From Bacillus nakamurai (GTDB taxonomy: Bacteria; Bacillota; Bacilli; Bacillales; Bacillaceae), in NCBI RefSeq assembly GCF_001584325.1, contig NZ_LSAZ01000015.1, forward strand, positions 89,141 to 153,140: a DNA stretch of 64,000 nucleotides, given 5' to 3'. The translations under genes were made by a program, and so were the position numbers. The stretch's first letter is position 1, and each line of letters starts with the position of its first letter. Shown here one piece after another: positions 25,675 to 41,488 of this stretch. The notes beneath the pieces were generated by a model. The model made no database searches and was not told the DNA's origin. It saw nothing but the letters and a program-made list of their open reading frames with translations.

Positions 25675-26358
25675 TTATTCATTTGCCAATTGCTGTGCTG
25701 CGTCATCCCAAGCCTGCTTGAATTCAGCCGCGCTGTCAGCGGAAACATAAGTTCCTCCGCCTGCTTTCGCCGCTTGTTCAAGGCTTTCGCTTCCTTTTAC
25801 GCCAAAGTTAAAGCCGATGATGTTAACGATCGTGTTGACGTTCGCTTTACGGAGTTTCTGAATCTCCGCTTGAGGATTTCCCCCGCACGTTTCTTCACCG
25901 TCTGTAATTAAATAAACCACGTTTTTCCCTTTAGCTCCGATCCGCTCAAACTCTTCTCTCGTATCAGAAAGCGCTTTTGCGATCGGCGTCCAGCCTGTCG
26001 GTTTAATTTGGCTGAGAGATTGGTCAAACGGAGACACGGAATACGGCTGAAGGCCGTAAAGAGTTTCTGTTGAATTACACGACACGGCCTTGCCGGACAT
26101 TTTGTTGTTGCCTTTATGCCCGAATACCCGCAGCATCAGATTCGTATCTTCAGGAAGGACTTCTGCAAATGATTTGACCGAATCCTTTGCAACGTCTATT
26201 TTGCGTTCTCCATCTGTTTTTTGAATCATACTTCCGCTTGCGTCAAACAAAACAGCGACGTTTGTTTCCTCATGCGTTTTCTCAGCCGCAAACACGGGCG
26301 ATCCGAGAGAAAGCGTCAAAAGACCGACAATTCCCGCAGTAAACATTTTTTTCATCAT
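25675..26358 (-). CDS. ywmD: Secreted VWA-domain protein YwmD
   Basis: A 227-residue protein with a signal peptide (MMKKMFTAGIVGLLTLSLG, cleavage after VFA) and one von Willebrand A domain. MIDAS residues are in LFDASGSM near residue 38, GWTPIAKAL near 130 and YLITDGEETCGGNP near 155; a Cys pair (SCNST and ETCGG) could form a disulphide. Chosen start ATG 26358 has AGAGG 7 bases upstream; ATG 26364 is too close. Close paralogue of ywmC just upstream. Role unknown. Confidence 0.85.
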   Translation of the reverse strand: MMKKMFTAGIVGLLTLSLGSPVFAAEKTHEETNVAVLFDASGSMIQKTDGERKIDVAKDSVKSFAEVLPEDTNLMLRVFGHKGNNKMSGKAVSCNSTETLYGLQPYSVSPFDQSLSQIKPTGWTPIAKALSDTREEFERIGAKGKNVVYLITDGEETCGGNPQAEIQKLRKANVNTIVNIIGFNFGVKGSESLEQAAKAGGGTYVSADSAAEFKQAWDDAAQQLANE

Positions 26359-26667
26359 ACTCATTCCTCTCCATTTGTTTTTCGCCGATGGGCCCCTCGG
26401 CTCTCCTTTATGCTAGATTAGGAAATAGTAAAAAGATATAGGACGAGGTGCCTCTTATGACGATAACGATACATTCTCAAAAAATGGGTAATGTAGACGC
26501 TTCATCCTAAAAAGATTGGATAAAATATGACAAGTTTGATGCCTTTTTTCGTCCTTTTTGTAATATAAGGCGGGAAACTGATCCTTTTTACAGTTTTCTC
26601 TTCAACTTTTTTTGAATATTTTGTTAAAAACACGACAAAAAAAAGGCGCCGAAAACGGCACCCTTTT
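26359..26667. other. Gap between ywmC and ywmD
   Basis: About 309 bases without a convincing gene. It holds the ywmC terminator at its right end and, on the minus strand, a possible TTGAGA-N17-TAAGAG promoter for ywmD (about 26478-26450). A 17-codon ORF on the plus strand was judged too short to call. Confidence 0.4.
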
Positions 26668-26670
26668 TTA
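26634..26670 (-). terminator. Terminator after ywmC
   Basis: Minus-strand AAGGGTGCCG and CGGCGCCTT around TTTT, followed by eight T residues; it overlaps the stop codon. Confidence 0.82.
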
Positions 26671-27354
26671 TTCCGCTAATGCACGTGCTTCCAATGTAAA
26701 AATGTGATTGATATCCTTTTTGCTTTGAGCTTCGTAGTATTTTCCTCCGCCCGCTCTGGCGATTTCATGGAGCTGGCCGTTGTAGCCTTCTTTAAAGTCA
26801 AACCCGATGACATTGACCTTAATATGTTGTTTACGAAGTTCTTTCGCCGTCTGAATCGGATTTCCGCCGCACGTCTCTTCACCATCGGTCAAAAGGTAAA
26901 CCGCTTTATGGCCATTTTTGTGTGCCTCATTAAAAGAAGCCTTCGCATCTTCTAATGCTTTTGCGATCGGTGTCCAGCCCGTAGGCCCGATTCCGTTAAG
27001 AGAATTCAAAAAGCTCTGTCTGTCAAATGCTTGGAATCCGTATAGGCCGCGGATGGATTGACAAGATTGTACTTTTCCTGAATTTTTATTATTTCCTTCA
27101 GAACCGAATACCGTCATTCTGACTTGTGACTTAGACGGAAGTGAGTCCGCAAAACGAACGATTTCATCTTTTGCCATGCTGTATTTAGAAACGCCGTCTA
27201 TCCGTTTCGCCATACTGCCGCTTGCATCCAGCAAAATGGCGATATTTTTTTTAGGTTTGATGATTGGTTTGCTTGCGTTCTCAGCAGCAAAAGCAGGAGA
27301 TGCAGCAGTCAGCAGCAATCCTAGCATGAGTATAAGTGAAAATGTTTTTTTCAT
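26668..27354 (-). CDS. ywmC: Secreted VWA-domain protein YwmC
   Basis: A 228-residue paralogue of ywmD. Signal peptide MKKTFSLILMLGLLLTAASP ends at AFA; the VWA MIDAS is ILLDASGSM near residue 44, with GPTGWTPIAKAL and YLLTDGEETCGGNP following. ATG 27354 lies 9 bases after AAGGGG; a TTG 18 bases upstream has none. The two genes have separate terminators, so each has its own transcript. The partner protein is unknown. Confidence 0.85.
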   Translation of the reverse strand: MKKTFSLILMLGLLLTAASPAFAAENASKPIIKPKKNIAILLDASGSMAKRIDGVSKYSMAKDEIVRFADSLPSKSQVRMTVFGSEGNNKNSGKVQSCQSIRGLYGFQAFDRQSFLNSLNGIGPTGWTPIAKALEDAKASFNEAHKNGHKAVYLLTDGEETCGGNPIQTAKELRKQHIKVNVIGFDFKEGYNGQLHEIARAGGGKYYEAQSKKDINHIFTLEARALAE

Positions 27355-27594
27355 CGCTCTTCCCCTTTTCAAAGTGTTTCACGTTCAACGCCGAACAATT
27401 CTTATCGTAAATGAGATGAATGGGGAAATAAATAGGACGGGCTTCCTTTTTATTTTTGCGTATATTCACATAGAATCTGCTGTTTATATCAGTGAATTTC
27501 ACCTGCCGTGTGAGACCCGGATTACGATTGTCCGCCTTTAGGCTTTCGTTATATGAGTCTGTTGGTGCCCTCACCATTCTTGGAATAGTTTTCC

Positions 27595-27622
27595 GAAAAA
27601 AAGACGCTTATCTAAGCGTCTA
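27595..27622 (-). terminator. Terminator after spoIID
   Basis: Minus-strand AGACGCTTA and TAAGCGTCT with a 2-base centre, then TTTTTTTC; begins at the stop codon. Confidence 0.85.
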
Positions 27623-28651
27623 CTTTTTTGCCATATATTTGTTTAAAAATGCGTCAGCATCGGAGATATCTATCCCCTGATAATAATGCTTCACAATATC
27701 CGTAACGGACTTTCCTTGCTCTGCCATGTAATTGGCGCCGTATTGGCTCATGCCGACGCCGTGGCCGAATCCTTTTGTCGTAATGATGATGCTGCTGCCG
27801 TTTCGTTTCCACTCAAAGTCGGCTGAGCGCAGTCCAAGTTTTTCGCGAATGTCTCTTCCCTTCAGCTTCTTGCCGTTTATCACAGCTGTCGCGACTTGAT
27901 GGCCGGGTGTTCTGGCGGTAATCTGCCCCACCGAGTTTTGCCCTGATAGCTGAACGCCGAGCTTTTGCTGAAACTCCGCAACGCTCACTGTTTGGGTGGA
28001 GAGGTATTTAGGCGATTTTTTATCCCACGGGCTTTGTACGCTTTTTAAATAAGGAATGGCGCTTGTCCAATAGGCTTCTGCATTTTCTGTATAGCCGTTG
28101 CTTGTAGAGAAAAAGGACGCCTCAATCGGCTTATTGTCATACGTTAAAATCTTCCCCTGCGTGCTGGCTACCGCGTTTGTAATTTTCTTGAGGTTTTGTG
28201 CGTAATCAGATCCCCACTCTTTCTTCAGCTGGCTTTTGCTTTGATAGACTTGAAACATTTGCGTGTCGTCCACAAGTGATCCTTTCGGCGCCTGAACGGC
28301 GGAGTCAGCTACCATCAATCTGACAATGAATGTTCGGGCAGCGAGCGCCTGGGCTTTTAATGCCTCGGGTTTAAAATTTACGGGCATTTCGGAAGCTACG
28401 ACTCCGATGACGTACTCTTCAAGCGGAATATTTTCTACAGAATGATTGGATGTCCGATAGACCGGAATGGATACAGGCGATTCTTTCAATGTCTCTGCTC
28501 CTTTTGCTTCTCGTATGGTGTGTGTTGTTCTGTGTCCGGATTCTCTGTTTACCGCAGCTCCTTTTTCTGTCTGAAAGGGAATGACAAGGAGCGTGGGCAC
28601 GAGAAGAATGAGTACACATAACCCGGATAGTAGAAATACAATTGGTTTCAT
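27620..28651 (-). CDS. spoIID: Stage II sporulation lytic transglycosylase SpoIID
   Basis: A 343-residue mother-cell membrane enzyme that cleaves peptidoglycan between MurNAc and GlcNAc during engulfment, with SpoIIM and SpoIIP. One N-terminal membrane anchor (VFLLSGLCVLILLVPTLLV) is followed by the SpoIID/LytB domain. The catalytic Glu is in VIGVVASEMPVNFKPEALKA near residue 88, and the C-terminal GFGHGVGMSQYGANYM is conserved. ATG follows GGAGGCAGCTG. A sigma-E promoter is upstream. Confidence 0.96.
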   Translation of the reverse strand: MKPIVFLLSGLCVLILLVPTLLVIPFQTEKGAAVNRESGHRTTHTIREAKGAETLKESPVSIPVYRTSNHSVENIPLEEYVIGVVASEMPVNFKPEALKAQALAARTFIVRLMVADSAVQAPKGSLVDDTQMFQVYQSKSQLKKEWGSDYAQNLKKITNAVASTQGKILTYDNKPIEASFFSTSNGYTENAEAYWTSAIPYLKSVQSPWDKKSPKYLSTQTVSVAEFQQKLGVQLSGQNSVGQITARTPGHQVATAVINGKKLKGRDIREKLGLRSADFEWKRNGSSIIITTKGFGHGVGMSQYGANYMAEQGKSVTDIVKHYYQGIDISDADAFLNKYMAKK

Positions 28652-28689
28652 ATATCAGCTGCCTCCTGCTCGGGATTCGACTCTACTTC

Positions 28690-28718
28690 ATCTTATGGGC
28701 AGGGACAAGCTAATATGA
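28690..28718 (-). promoter_or_regulatory. Sigma-E promoter of spoIID
   Basis: Minus-strand TCATATT (28718-28712), a 14-base spacer and CATAAGAT (28697-28690) fit the sigma-E -35 and -10 elements with two mismatches. Confidence 0.7.
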
Positions 28719-28811
28719 CACTCCTTTTGGACAGAATCTTTATTCCTTTTATTCAAGCTGAAACGTATTCTTTTTTGCAAATCAGAGCATAATAATGATG
28801 ATAAACCCTAT

Positions 28812-28845
28812 GAAAAAACAGTATGCCAGATGACATACTGTTTTA
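28812..28845 (-). terminator. Terminator after murAA
   Basis: Minus-strand AAACAGTATG and CATACTGTTT around an 8-base loop, followed by TTTCATAG. Confidence 0.82.
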
Positions 28846-28850
28846 GAAAA

Positions 28851-30161
28851 TTATGCGTTTAAGTCAGTTACCACTTCTTTGTTTTCTTGCTCAGCCGCCG
28901 TTTCATCTACTACACGTTCGATGTCGGCGCCGAGGCCCGCGAGTTTTTTGTGGAAGTCCACGTAACCGCGGTCTAAATGCTTCAGTTCCGTAACGCGAGT
29001 ATGACCTTCAGCCACTAATCCCGCAAGAATCAGTGCCGCGCCCGCACGCAAGTCCGTGGCGGCAACTTCTGCGCCTTGCAGCTGTACAGGACCGTTAATG
29101 ATAACAGAACGGCCTTCAATCTTAATGTCTCCGTTCATCCGGCGGAATTCTTCAGCATGCATAAAACGGTTTTCAAACACGGTTTCTGTAATCATGCTTG
29201 TTCCGCTCGCACGGAGAAGCAGCGCCATCATTTGCGACTGCATGTCAGTAGGGAAACCAGGATGAGGCATCGTTTTAATATCGATCGGTTTCAGCTGGGC
29301 AGGTCCGATGACACGAAGGCCTTCTCCTTCGTCCATAATTTTAACTCCCATTTCTTCCATCTTAGCGATTAAAGAAGTAAGATGCTCAGGAACCGCACCT
29401 TTTACTAATACGTTTCCTTCCGTTATAGCCGCAGCCACCATAAAGGTACCCGCTTCAATACGGTCAGGGATAATATTGTGTCTTACGCCGTGAAGCTTGT
29501 CGACACCTTCAATTTTAATGGTGCCGGTGCCCGCTCCGCGGATTTTGCCGCCCATTGCATTGATATAATTTGCTAAGTCAACGATCTCAGGCTCTTTTGC
29601 CACGTTTTCAAGCGTTGTCGTTCCTTCAGCTAAAGCAGCAGCCATAATCAAGTTTTCTGTCGCACCCACACTTGGGAAATCTAAATAGATTTTTGCGCCT
29701 TGCAGACGGCCTTCCACTTCTGCTTCAATAAAGCCGTTGCCTACTTTGATTTTTGCACCCATTGCTTCAAAGCCTTTTAAATGCTGGTCAATCGGTCTGG
29801 AGCCGATTGCGCAGCCTCCCGGAAGCGCTACTCTCGAATGACCTGTACGGGCTAAAAGAGGCCCCATCACAAGCACTGACGCGCGCATTTTGCGCACATA
29901 TTCAAAAGGTGCTTCTGTTTCTAAAGCGTAAGAAGCGTCTACAGTCACTTCATTATTTTCAAAATGCACATCTGCTCCTAAATGACGCAACACTTCATTA
30001 ATTGTATATACATCGGAGAGCGTAGGTACATCACATATTACGCTTTTTTCTTCACTTGCTAATAAAGATGCAGCGATAACAGGTAAAACGGCATTTTTAG
30101 CTCCTTCAACCTTAACTGTGCCGTTTAACTTCTGACCGCCGCGGACGATGATTTTTTCCAA
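28851..30161 (-). CDS. murAA: UDP-GlcNAc enolpyruvyltransferase MurAA
   Basis: A 436-residue MurA enzyme that adds enolpyruvate from PEP to UDP-GlcNAc, the first committed step of peptidoglycan synthesis. The catalytic Cys (fosfomycin target) lies in [16 protein letters not shown] near residue 117; [16 protein letters not shown] opens the protein and [13 protein letters not shown] lies near 305. A charged extension ([17 protein letters not shown]) ends it. murAA is the essential copy in B. subtilis; a second copy, murAB, lies at 56.9 kb. Confidence 0.96.
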   Translation of the reverse strand: MEKIIVRGGQKLNGTVKVEGAKNAVLPVIAASLLASEEKSVICDVPTLSDVYTINEVLRHLGADVHFENNEVTVDASYALETEAPFEYVRKMRASVLVMGPLLARTGHSRVALPGGCAIGSRPIDQHLKGFEAMGAKIKVGNGFIEAEVEGRLQGAKIYLDFPSVGATENLIMAAALAEGTTTLENVAKEPEIVDLANYINAMGGKIRGAGTGTIKIEGVDKLHGVRHNIIPDRIEAGTFMVAAAITEGNVLVKGAVPEHLTSLIAKMEEMGVKIMDEGEGLRVIGPAQLKPIDIKTMPHPGFPTDMQSQMMALLLRASGTSMITETVFENRFMHAEEFRRMNGDIKIEGRSVIINGPVQLQGAEVAATDLRAGAALILAGLVAEGHTRVTELKHLDRGYVDFHKKLAGLGADIERVVDETAAEQENKEVVTDLNA

Positions 30162-30194
30162 GGTATTCCCCTCCGCGTCCCTATATTCTCTATA

Positions 30195-30935
30195 TTAATA
30201 TTCAGTCGTAACGATTGGTGTGCCAACCGTAACGGTATGTTTTTCGCCCATTCCCGCACTTCTAAGCGCAATTTGCACATTCATCTTATGCTTTGACGTC
30301 ATGATGTAATCTGTCCACTTACTTGTAAATGCAGAAACAGAAACGAAATGAGGCTCAACTACATGTTCAACTGGACTTGCTTCAAATTCTTTCATGATTT
30401 GGTCTGCTTTTTTTTGCAAAACAATACTCATATTATCATTTAAATGACCCTTTAGACAAGTAAAAATAAATACTTTATTTTGAAATATGTCATGTGCCTG
30501 CCGTTCAAACTGTTCATATGTATCATTCCAGCTTTCCGGTTGCTCCTGGCTCATTTGCTCATATAATAAATACGAAGTTGGGTTCTGGTTTTTGAGGGTA
30601 GTGACGAGCTGCAGTTTAAATGTTGTGTGATTTTTTTTGTCAGAATACGTGCCGACAGCCTTTACAATTTTATTTTCCTGTGCGGCTTCCCAACGGTATT
30701 GCGGGTTCTGCTTTTGTAATTGCTTCACTTTTTCATCAAATTCATTCAGCGACAGGTTCAAATTTTCTTTTGCGTGCAGCGTCCATTCATCAACAGTCAC
30801 ATGCTGCCGCTCCATTCCCGCTGCAATTTGGGCAAGCGGTGACAGTTCACTCGCATGAATGGAATGAAACACCGCAATTAAGGCGCTTAAAAAGACAAAA
30901 AACAGAATGGCACGGCCTGCTCTTGTTTTCTTCAT
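30195..30935 (-). CDS. ywmB: YwmB family protein, probably exported
   Basis: A 246-residue YwmB/TATA-box-binding-like fold protein (DUF1779). An N-terminal hydrophobic segment (AGRAILFFVFLSALIAVFHS) suggests a signal or anchor; the rest is soluble with a regular alpha/beta pattern. Start ATG follows AGGGGGAGAG. It precedes murAA in the same orientation at 33 bases distance and is probably in its transcript. Function unknown. Confidence 0.85.
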   Translation of the reverse strand: MKKTRAGRAILFFVFLSALIAVFHSIHASELSPLAQIAAGMERQHVTVDEWTLHAKENLNLSLNEFDEKVKQLQKQNPQYRWEAAQENKIVKAVGTYSDKKNHTTFKLQLVTTLKNQNPTSYLLYEQMSQEQPESWNDTYEQFERQAHDIFQNKVFIFTCLKGHLNDNMSIVLQKKADQIMKEFEASPVEHVVEPHFVSVSAFTSKWTDYIMTSKHKMNVQIALRSAGMGEKHTVTVGTPIVTTEY

Positions 30936-31078
30936 ATCGTTCTCTCCCCCTTACTCCCATTTTTGCCGGAGCCGGGGAAAGCAATACATGGAAAACTTCG
31001 TCAAAACTCGCCAGACAGCCTGAAGAAAAAATTGGCTTCTCCTCCAGCCATTCCCGTCATTTCGACTGATGAAACTTC

Positions 31079-31318
31079 TTAAAACAAGTATGGAAGCTGT
31101 TTCGAATAGGTAAGATAATCTAAAAAGAAATTAGCGACTGCCGTTCCGATCGCAATTGTGAGAAGAATGATCAGAAGTCTGGCCTGCACCACTTTTCCTT
31201 TTCGGATCAGCGGGTCAAAGTTGACGGCTTGAAGCGCCCACCATGTAACCGCAATACACACTAAATGAATCAAAATGCTGATTGCGGCCTGCTGTCCCAG
31301 TACATTCACAAATTCCAT
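31079..31318 (-). CDS. ywzB: YwzB small membrane protein (DUF1146)
   Basis: A 79-residue protein with two membrane helices (about 12-32 and 45-65). The stretch ITWWALQAVNFDPLI-like (VTWWALQAVNFDPLIRKGK) before the second helix is the family signature. ATG follows AAAGGAG. First gene of the likely ywzB-ywmB-murAA cluster; such genes often lie between the atp operon and murA in Firmicutes. Function unknown. Confidence 0.85.
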   Translation of the reverse strand: MEFVNVLGQQAAISILIHLVCIAVTWWALQAVNFDPLIRKGKVVQARLLIILLTIAIGTAVANFFLDYLTYSKQLPYLF

Positions 31319-31485
31319 CTCCTTTCATTTTCTTTTCCGCTCCCTCACATCCTCTCTTATTATATAAGAAGATGAGAGAAAGATGATCATTTTCGCACCA
31401 GAATTTTTATCCATAATTAGGGGAAACCCCCGCTTAATTGTCCATTCCCCGGCATGGTATACTTTTTTGGAAAGGAGATGGGAAT

Positions 31486-31955
31486 ATGAATCATTCCTTT
31501 TTTCATCCGGAAAAGCAATATGGAGATTCACTGCCCGTATTTGAACATGAGTGGGAAGCAATTGCATTCTACTATGATTATAGACAGTCCCAAACAGAGG
31601 AACTGAATGAATTGTGTCAGTTTTATAACATCTCCCTCGATTATTCACGCGACAGCCTTAAGGAATTGGAATCCTCTACTTCCAAAGCATCAGGGAACTG
31701 CTTTTGGCGGATTGGAATCTGCCGATAGACGAGTTTGAGAAAATGCTGAGCGTGTATGTCATAGACTGTGCCATTACGCACCATGACGACGCCGAATGGG
31801 TCGTCAAGCCTTATCCGTATACGGACGGCGCTTATACGACAGGCGTCAGAAGAGGAAATAAAACATGGCACACCGACAACTGCTGCGAACATTTATACCT
31901 GCAAAAAGAAGAGGATCATCCGCTGCTTGCAGTCTTTGAATCTCTTATGCGCTAA
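31486..31955 (+). pseudogene. ywmA: Frameshifted ywmA-like gene
   Basis: Two frames together make one protein of about 157 codons. ATG 31486 follows AAAGGAGATGG and reads NHSFFHPEKQYGDSLPVFEH... to about LKELE near codon 61. The second frame continues LYFQSIRELLLADWNLPIDE and runs to the stop at 31955 (ending LLAVFESLMR). One base seems to be missing between 31661 and 31677: frame 2 has a stop at 31659 and frame 1 stops at 31733. No known domain; name from position. It could be a true lesion or a sequencing error. Confidence 0.7.
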
Positions 31956-31960
31956 TATAG

Positions 31961-31999
31961 AAAAAGAATCCTTCTCAGACAGCCGAGAAGGATTCTTTT

Positions 32000-32001
<2 letters not shown>
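31961..32001. terminator. Bidirectional terminator of the atp operon and ywmA
   Basis: Perfect 13-base arms (AAGAATCCTTCTC and complement) around an 8-base loop, with T-runs on both strands. It ends at the atpC stop codon. Confidence 0.9.
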
Positions 32002-32410
<409 letters not shown>

Positions 32411-32421
32411 CTAGGACCAGA

Positions 32422-34750
<2,329 letters not shown>

Positions 34751-34805
34751 TCATTTGCGTAAAAAGAGAGAAAAAGAGAACCTTTTTCTCTCATCTGCAT
34801 AAGGG

Positions 34806-36314
<1,509 letters not shown>

Positions 36315-36330
36315 TTAGGTTTCACCCCTT

Positions 36331-37385
<1,055 letters not shown>

Positions 37386-37420
37386 CTACTACGGCAACTC
37401 CCTTCTGCAGGTTTTCTCTG

Positions 37421-37501
37421 CTGATAAAAAGCCGTTTAAGGACGGCCTGCTTATCAGACATAAAGCAATGGCGAAGGTTCTCTTAGAGTGATCTTCGCCA
37501 T
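37421..37501 (-). other. Two intergenic hairpins between atpE and atpF
   Basis: First, CTGATAA (37421-37427) pairs with TTATCAG (37451-37457), with an inner GCCGT/ACGGC stem. Second, ATGGCGAAG (37468-37476) pairs with CTTCGCCAT (37493-37501). On the transcribed minus strand neither is followed by a T-run, so they look like mRNA-processing or stabilising structures placed after atpE, whose product is needed in about tenfold excess. Confidence 0.6.
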
Positions 37502-37527
37502 TTTTAGTTCATATAAGGCTTTTTTGC

Positions 37528-37755
<228 letters not shown>

Positions 37756-37783
37756 TTAAATGTTATCCGAATGGATATATGTT

Positions 37784-38909
<1,126 letters not shown>

Positions 38910-39157
38910 CAACTATCTGTCTCCTGATGAAAATGTAATATAATTCCTGGATACGGCAATACAAGCGGTTAACCCTAGCAGAAGGCCCTTTTTGTCCCGC
39001 AAAACGGCCTTGTTCGAAAAAACCATTCATCCTCATGATCATACGGGATGCTGTTTCATTCGCTTAGATAAATCCTCATAAAACGGGTTTTTTTGGAGGA
39101 TTCAAAATGAGGATGGATACTAGAAATGAAAGCAATGAAAACCTTCTCATAATACCC
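38910..39157 (-). promoter_or_regulatory. Structured leader of the atp operon
   Basis: The roughly 250-base 5' leader between the promoter and atpI (part of a 416-base gene-free stretch, 38913-39328). On the minus strand CATCCTCAT (39115-39107) can pair with ATGAGGATT (39079-39071) or, perfectly, with ATGAGGATG (39036-39028); the second partner is followed within a few bases by six T residues. AATCCTC/GAGGATT and AAGGCC/GGCCTT (39011-38982) hairpins also form. The mutually exclusive pairings suggest an attenuator or RNA-stability switch; no known riboswitch is recognised. Confidence 0.5.
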
Positions 39158-39163
39158 TCGTTT

Positions 39164-39192
39164 AGCATACAATAGCCCCTAACATGTGTCAA
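39164..39192 (-). promoter_or_regulatory. Sigma-A promoter of the atp operon
   Basis: Minus-strand TTGACA (39192-39187), a 17-base spacer and TATGCT (39169-39164): a perfect -35 and a good -10. It is the only strong promoter upstream of atpI. Confidence 0.85.
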
Positions 39193-39295
39193 TCTGTTTA
39201 AAGTTAAAAAACTTTTTATACTAAAAGCATACACAGAATGTTCACATTTTCACCTATAAATGTATGAAACCTGCCCATTCAGCAAAAAACTGGAT

Positions 39296-39326
39296 AAAAA
39301 AAAGAAAACCCCCGGTGAGGTTTTCC
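39296..39326 (-). terminator. Terminator after upp
   Basis: Minus-strand GAAAACC and GGTTTTC around TCACCGGGG-type loop, followed by a run of T residues. Confidence 0.8.
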
Positions 39327-39328
39327 AT

Positions 39329-39958
39329 TTATTTCGTTCCGTACAAACGGTCTCCCGCGTCGCCGAGCCCCGGAACGATATAGCCTTTTTCGTTCAATTT
39401 TTCATCGAGAGCCGCGATGTAAATATCAACGTCAGGATGATGCTTTTGCAGCTCTTCCACACCTTCAGGAGCCGCCACAAGGCACATAAAGCGGATGTTT
39501 CTCGCGCCGCGCTTCTTCAGGCTGTTAATCGCTTCAACCGCGGAGCCTCCCGTCGCAAGCATCGGGTCCACGACGATAAATTCACGTTCTTCTACATCGG
39601 AAGGAAGCTTGACATAGTATTCTACCGGTTTTAAGGTTTCCGGATCACGGTATAACCCGACATGTCCCACTTTGGCGGCGGGGATTAATTTCAGCATGCC
39701 GTCTACCATTCCGAGACCCGCTCTCAGGATCGGCACGATACCGAGTTTCTTCCCTGAAATCACTTTGGATGTCGCTGTTTGAACAGGTGTTTTCACTTCC
39801 ACTTCTTTAAGAGGAAGATCACGTGTAATTTCAAACGCCATCAGTGAAGCGACTTCGTCGACAAGATCTCTGAAATCCTTCGTGCCTGTATTTTCATTCC
39901 GAATATATGTCAGCTTGTGCTGGATTAAAGGATGATCAAATACGTAAACCTTTCCCAT
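39329..39958 (-). CDS. upp: Uracil phosphoribosyltransferase Upp
   Basis: A 209-residue pyrimidine salvage enzyme converting uracil and PRPP to UMP. The PRPP loop is [13 protein letters not shown] near residue 127, and the uracil-binding region [18 protein letters not shown] closes the protein. ATG follows AAAGGAGCTG. It is downstream of glyA in the same orientation but separated by a terminator. Confidence 0.97.
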   Translation of the reverse strand: MGKVYVFDHPLIQHKLTYIRNENTGTKDFRDLVDEVASLMAFEITRDLPLKEVEVKTPVQTATSKVISGKKLGIVPILRAGLGMVDGMLKLIPAAKVGHVGLYRDPETLKPVEYYVKLPSDVEEREFIVVDPMLATGGSAVEAINSLKKRGARNIRFMCLVAAPEGVEELQKHHPDVDIYIAALDEKLNEKGYIVPGLGDAGDRLYGTK

Positions 39959-40050
39959 ACTGTGTTCAGCTCCTTTTTCTTTGTCCGAGTGACTTTTTCA
40001 CACTTCTATTGATTCTACAGAAAAAGACAGCGAGTTTCAAGAAAATCGTC

Positions 40051-40085
40051 AAAAAAACCCGCCGGATTAAGGTTCCGGCGGGTTT
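40051..40085 (-). terminator. Terminator after glyA
   Basis: Minus-strand AACCCGCCGG and CCGGCGGGTT around AACCTTAAT, followed by TTTTTGAC. Confidence 0.88.
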
Positions 40086-40093
40086 CTTCCATA

Positions 40094-41341
40094 TTAATAA
40101 TCGAGTTCTTTATATAAAGGAAACTTTTCAGTCAAGGCAGCCACACGCTGTCTCGCTTCTTCTAGTTTCGCTTCATCTTCATGGTTTTTCAGCGCAAGGC
40201 CGATGATGGCGCCGACCTCTTCAAGCGCGTCGCCGTCAAAACCGCGGCTTGTCACAGCTGCCGTACCGAGACGGATGCCGCTTGTGACGAATGGTTTTTC
40301 CGGATCGTAAGGGATCGCGTTTTTATTTGAAGTGATGCCGATTTCATCAAGCACATGTTCCGCCACTTTTCCTGTCAAACCGAGAGAACGGAGATCAACA
40401 AGCACAAGATGGTTATCCGTTCCGCCTGACACAAGCTGAATGCCCTCTTTGTTCAGAGACTCAGCAAGACGCTGCGCATTCGAAATAACGTTTTGCGCAT
40501 ATGTTTTGAAATCATCTTTCAGCACTTCCCCGAAAGAAACGGCTTTCGCTGCGATGACATGCATAAGCGGCCCGCCTTGAATACCAGGGAAAATGGATTT
40601 ATCAATCTTTTTGCCGAACTCTTCGCGGCAAAGGATCATTCCTCCGCGCGGTCCGCGAAGCGTTTTGTGAGTCGTTGTCGTTACAAAATCTGCGTATGGA
40701 ACCGGGTTCGGATGAAGACCGGCAGCGACAAGACCCGCGATATGAGCCATGTCGACCATAAATAAAGCGCCGACTTCATCAGCAATTTCGCGGAATTTTT
40801 TAAAGTCAATTGTACGAGGATACGCGCTCGCTCCAGCAACGATAAGCTTAGGCTTATGCGCCAGCGCTTTTTCACGCACGTCTTCATAATCTATATATTG
40901 CGTGTCTTTATCGACACCGTATTCTACAAAGTTGTATTGAACACCGCTGAAGTTAACCGGGCTTCCGTGTGTTAAGTGGCCGCCGTGGGAGAGGTTCATC
41001 CCGAGCACTGTGTCGCCGTGCTCTAAAATCGTAAAGTAAACAGCCATGTTCGCCTGAGCGCCTGAGTGCGGCTGAACGTTTACATGCTCTGCCCCGAAAA
41101 TCTCTTTCGCGCGGTCGCGGGCGATGTCCTCAACGACATCAACGTGCTCACAGCCTCCGTAGTAGCGTTTGCCGGGGTAGCCTTCAGCATATTTGTTCGT
41201 TAATACAGAGCCTTGGGCTTCCATTACGGCTTCCGTCACGAAATTTTCAGAAGCAATTAGTTCGATCTTAGTCTGTTGACGCTTACGCTCATCTTTGATG
41301 GCGTTAAACACTTGTTTATCTTGTGCAGGTAAATGTTTCAT
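40094..41341 (-). CDS. glyA: Serine hydroxymethyltransferase GlyA
   Basis: A 415-residue PLP enzyme that makes glycine and methylene-tetrahydrofolate from serine. The PLP lysine is in [14 protein letters not shown] near residue 226; the substrate loop [16 protein letters not shown] near 53 and the [12 protein letters not shown] region near 196 are conserved. ATG follows AGGAGAGGATC. In B. subtilis it belongs to the PurR regulon; a PurBox-like site is seen upstream. Confidence 0.97.
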   Translation of the reverse strand: MKHLPAQDKQVFNAIKDERKRQQTKIELIASENFVTEAVMEAQGSVLTNKYAEGYPGKRYYGGCEHVDVVEDIARDRAKEIFGAEHVNVQPHSGAQANMAVYFTILEHGDTVLGMNLSHGGHLTHGSPVNFSGVQYNFVEYGVDKDTQYIDYEDVREKALAHKPKLIVAGASAYPRTIDFKKFREIADEVGALFMVDMAHIAGLVAAGLHPNPVPYADFVTTTTHKTLRGPRGGMILCREEFGKKIDKSIFPGIQGGPLMHVIAAKAVSFGEVLKDDFKTYAQNVISNAQRLAESLNKEGIQLVSGGTDNHLVLVDLRSLGLTGKVAEHVLDEIGITSNKNAIPYDPEKPFVTSGIRLGTAAVTSRGFDGDALEEVGAIIGLALKNHEDEAKLEEARQRVAALTEKFPLYKELDY

Positions 41342-41391
41342 CAGCGAGATCCTCTCCTATCCGTTTCCTGTTCTTTATTTTTAACACCCTT

Positions 41392-41420
41392 ATTGTACAT
41401 GGTTTTTCAGGTGAATGTAA
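41392..41420 (-). promoter_or_regulatory. Promoter of glyA
   Basis: Minus-strand TTACAT (41420-41415), 17-base spacer, TACAAT (41397-41392). It lies about 50 bases before the glyA start. Confidence 0.65.
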
Positions 41421-41455
41421 CAGCTTATTTAAAAAAATCACAAAATTTAATTAGA

Positions 41456-41468
41456 AAACACGAACATT
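41456..41468. promoter_or_regulatory. PurBox-like site upstream of glyA
   Basis: AAACACGAACATT matches the PurR half-site AWWWCCGAACWWT at 11 of 13 positions. It lies about 40 bases upstream of the -35. A second, inverted box was not clear. Confidence 0.45.
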
Positions 41469-41488
41469 ATATATAAAAAGTATTTTTA

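Noticed and set aside
26457..26510. 17-codon plus-strand ORF with GAGGTG ribosome binding site between ywmC and ywmD
   Set aside because: Too short, no promoter or terminator, and opposite to the ywmD promoter region.
37468..37505. Hairpin plus T-run reading as a plus-strand terminator
   Set aside because: No plus-strand gene precedes it; the operon runs on the minus strand, where no T-run follows the stem.
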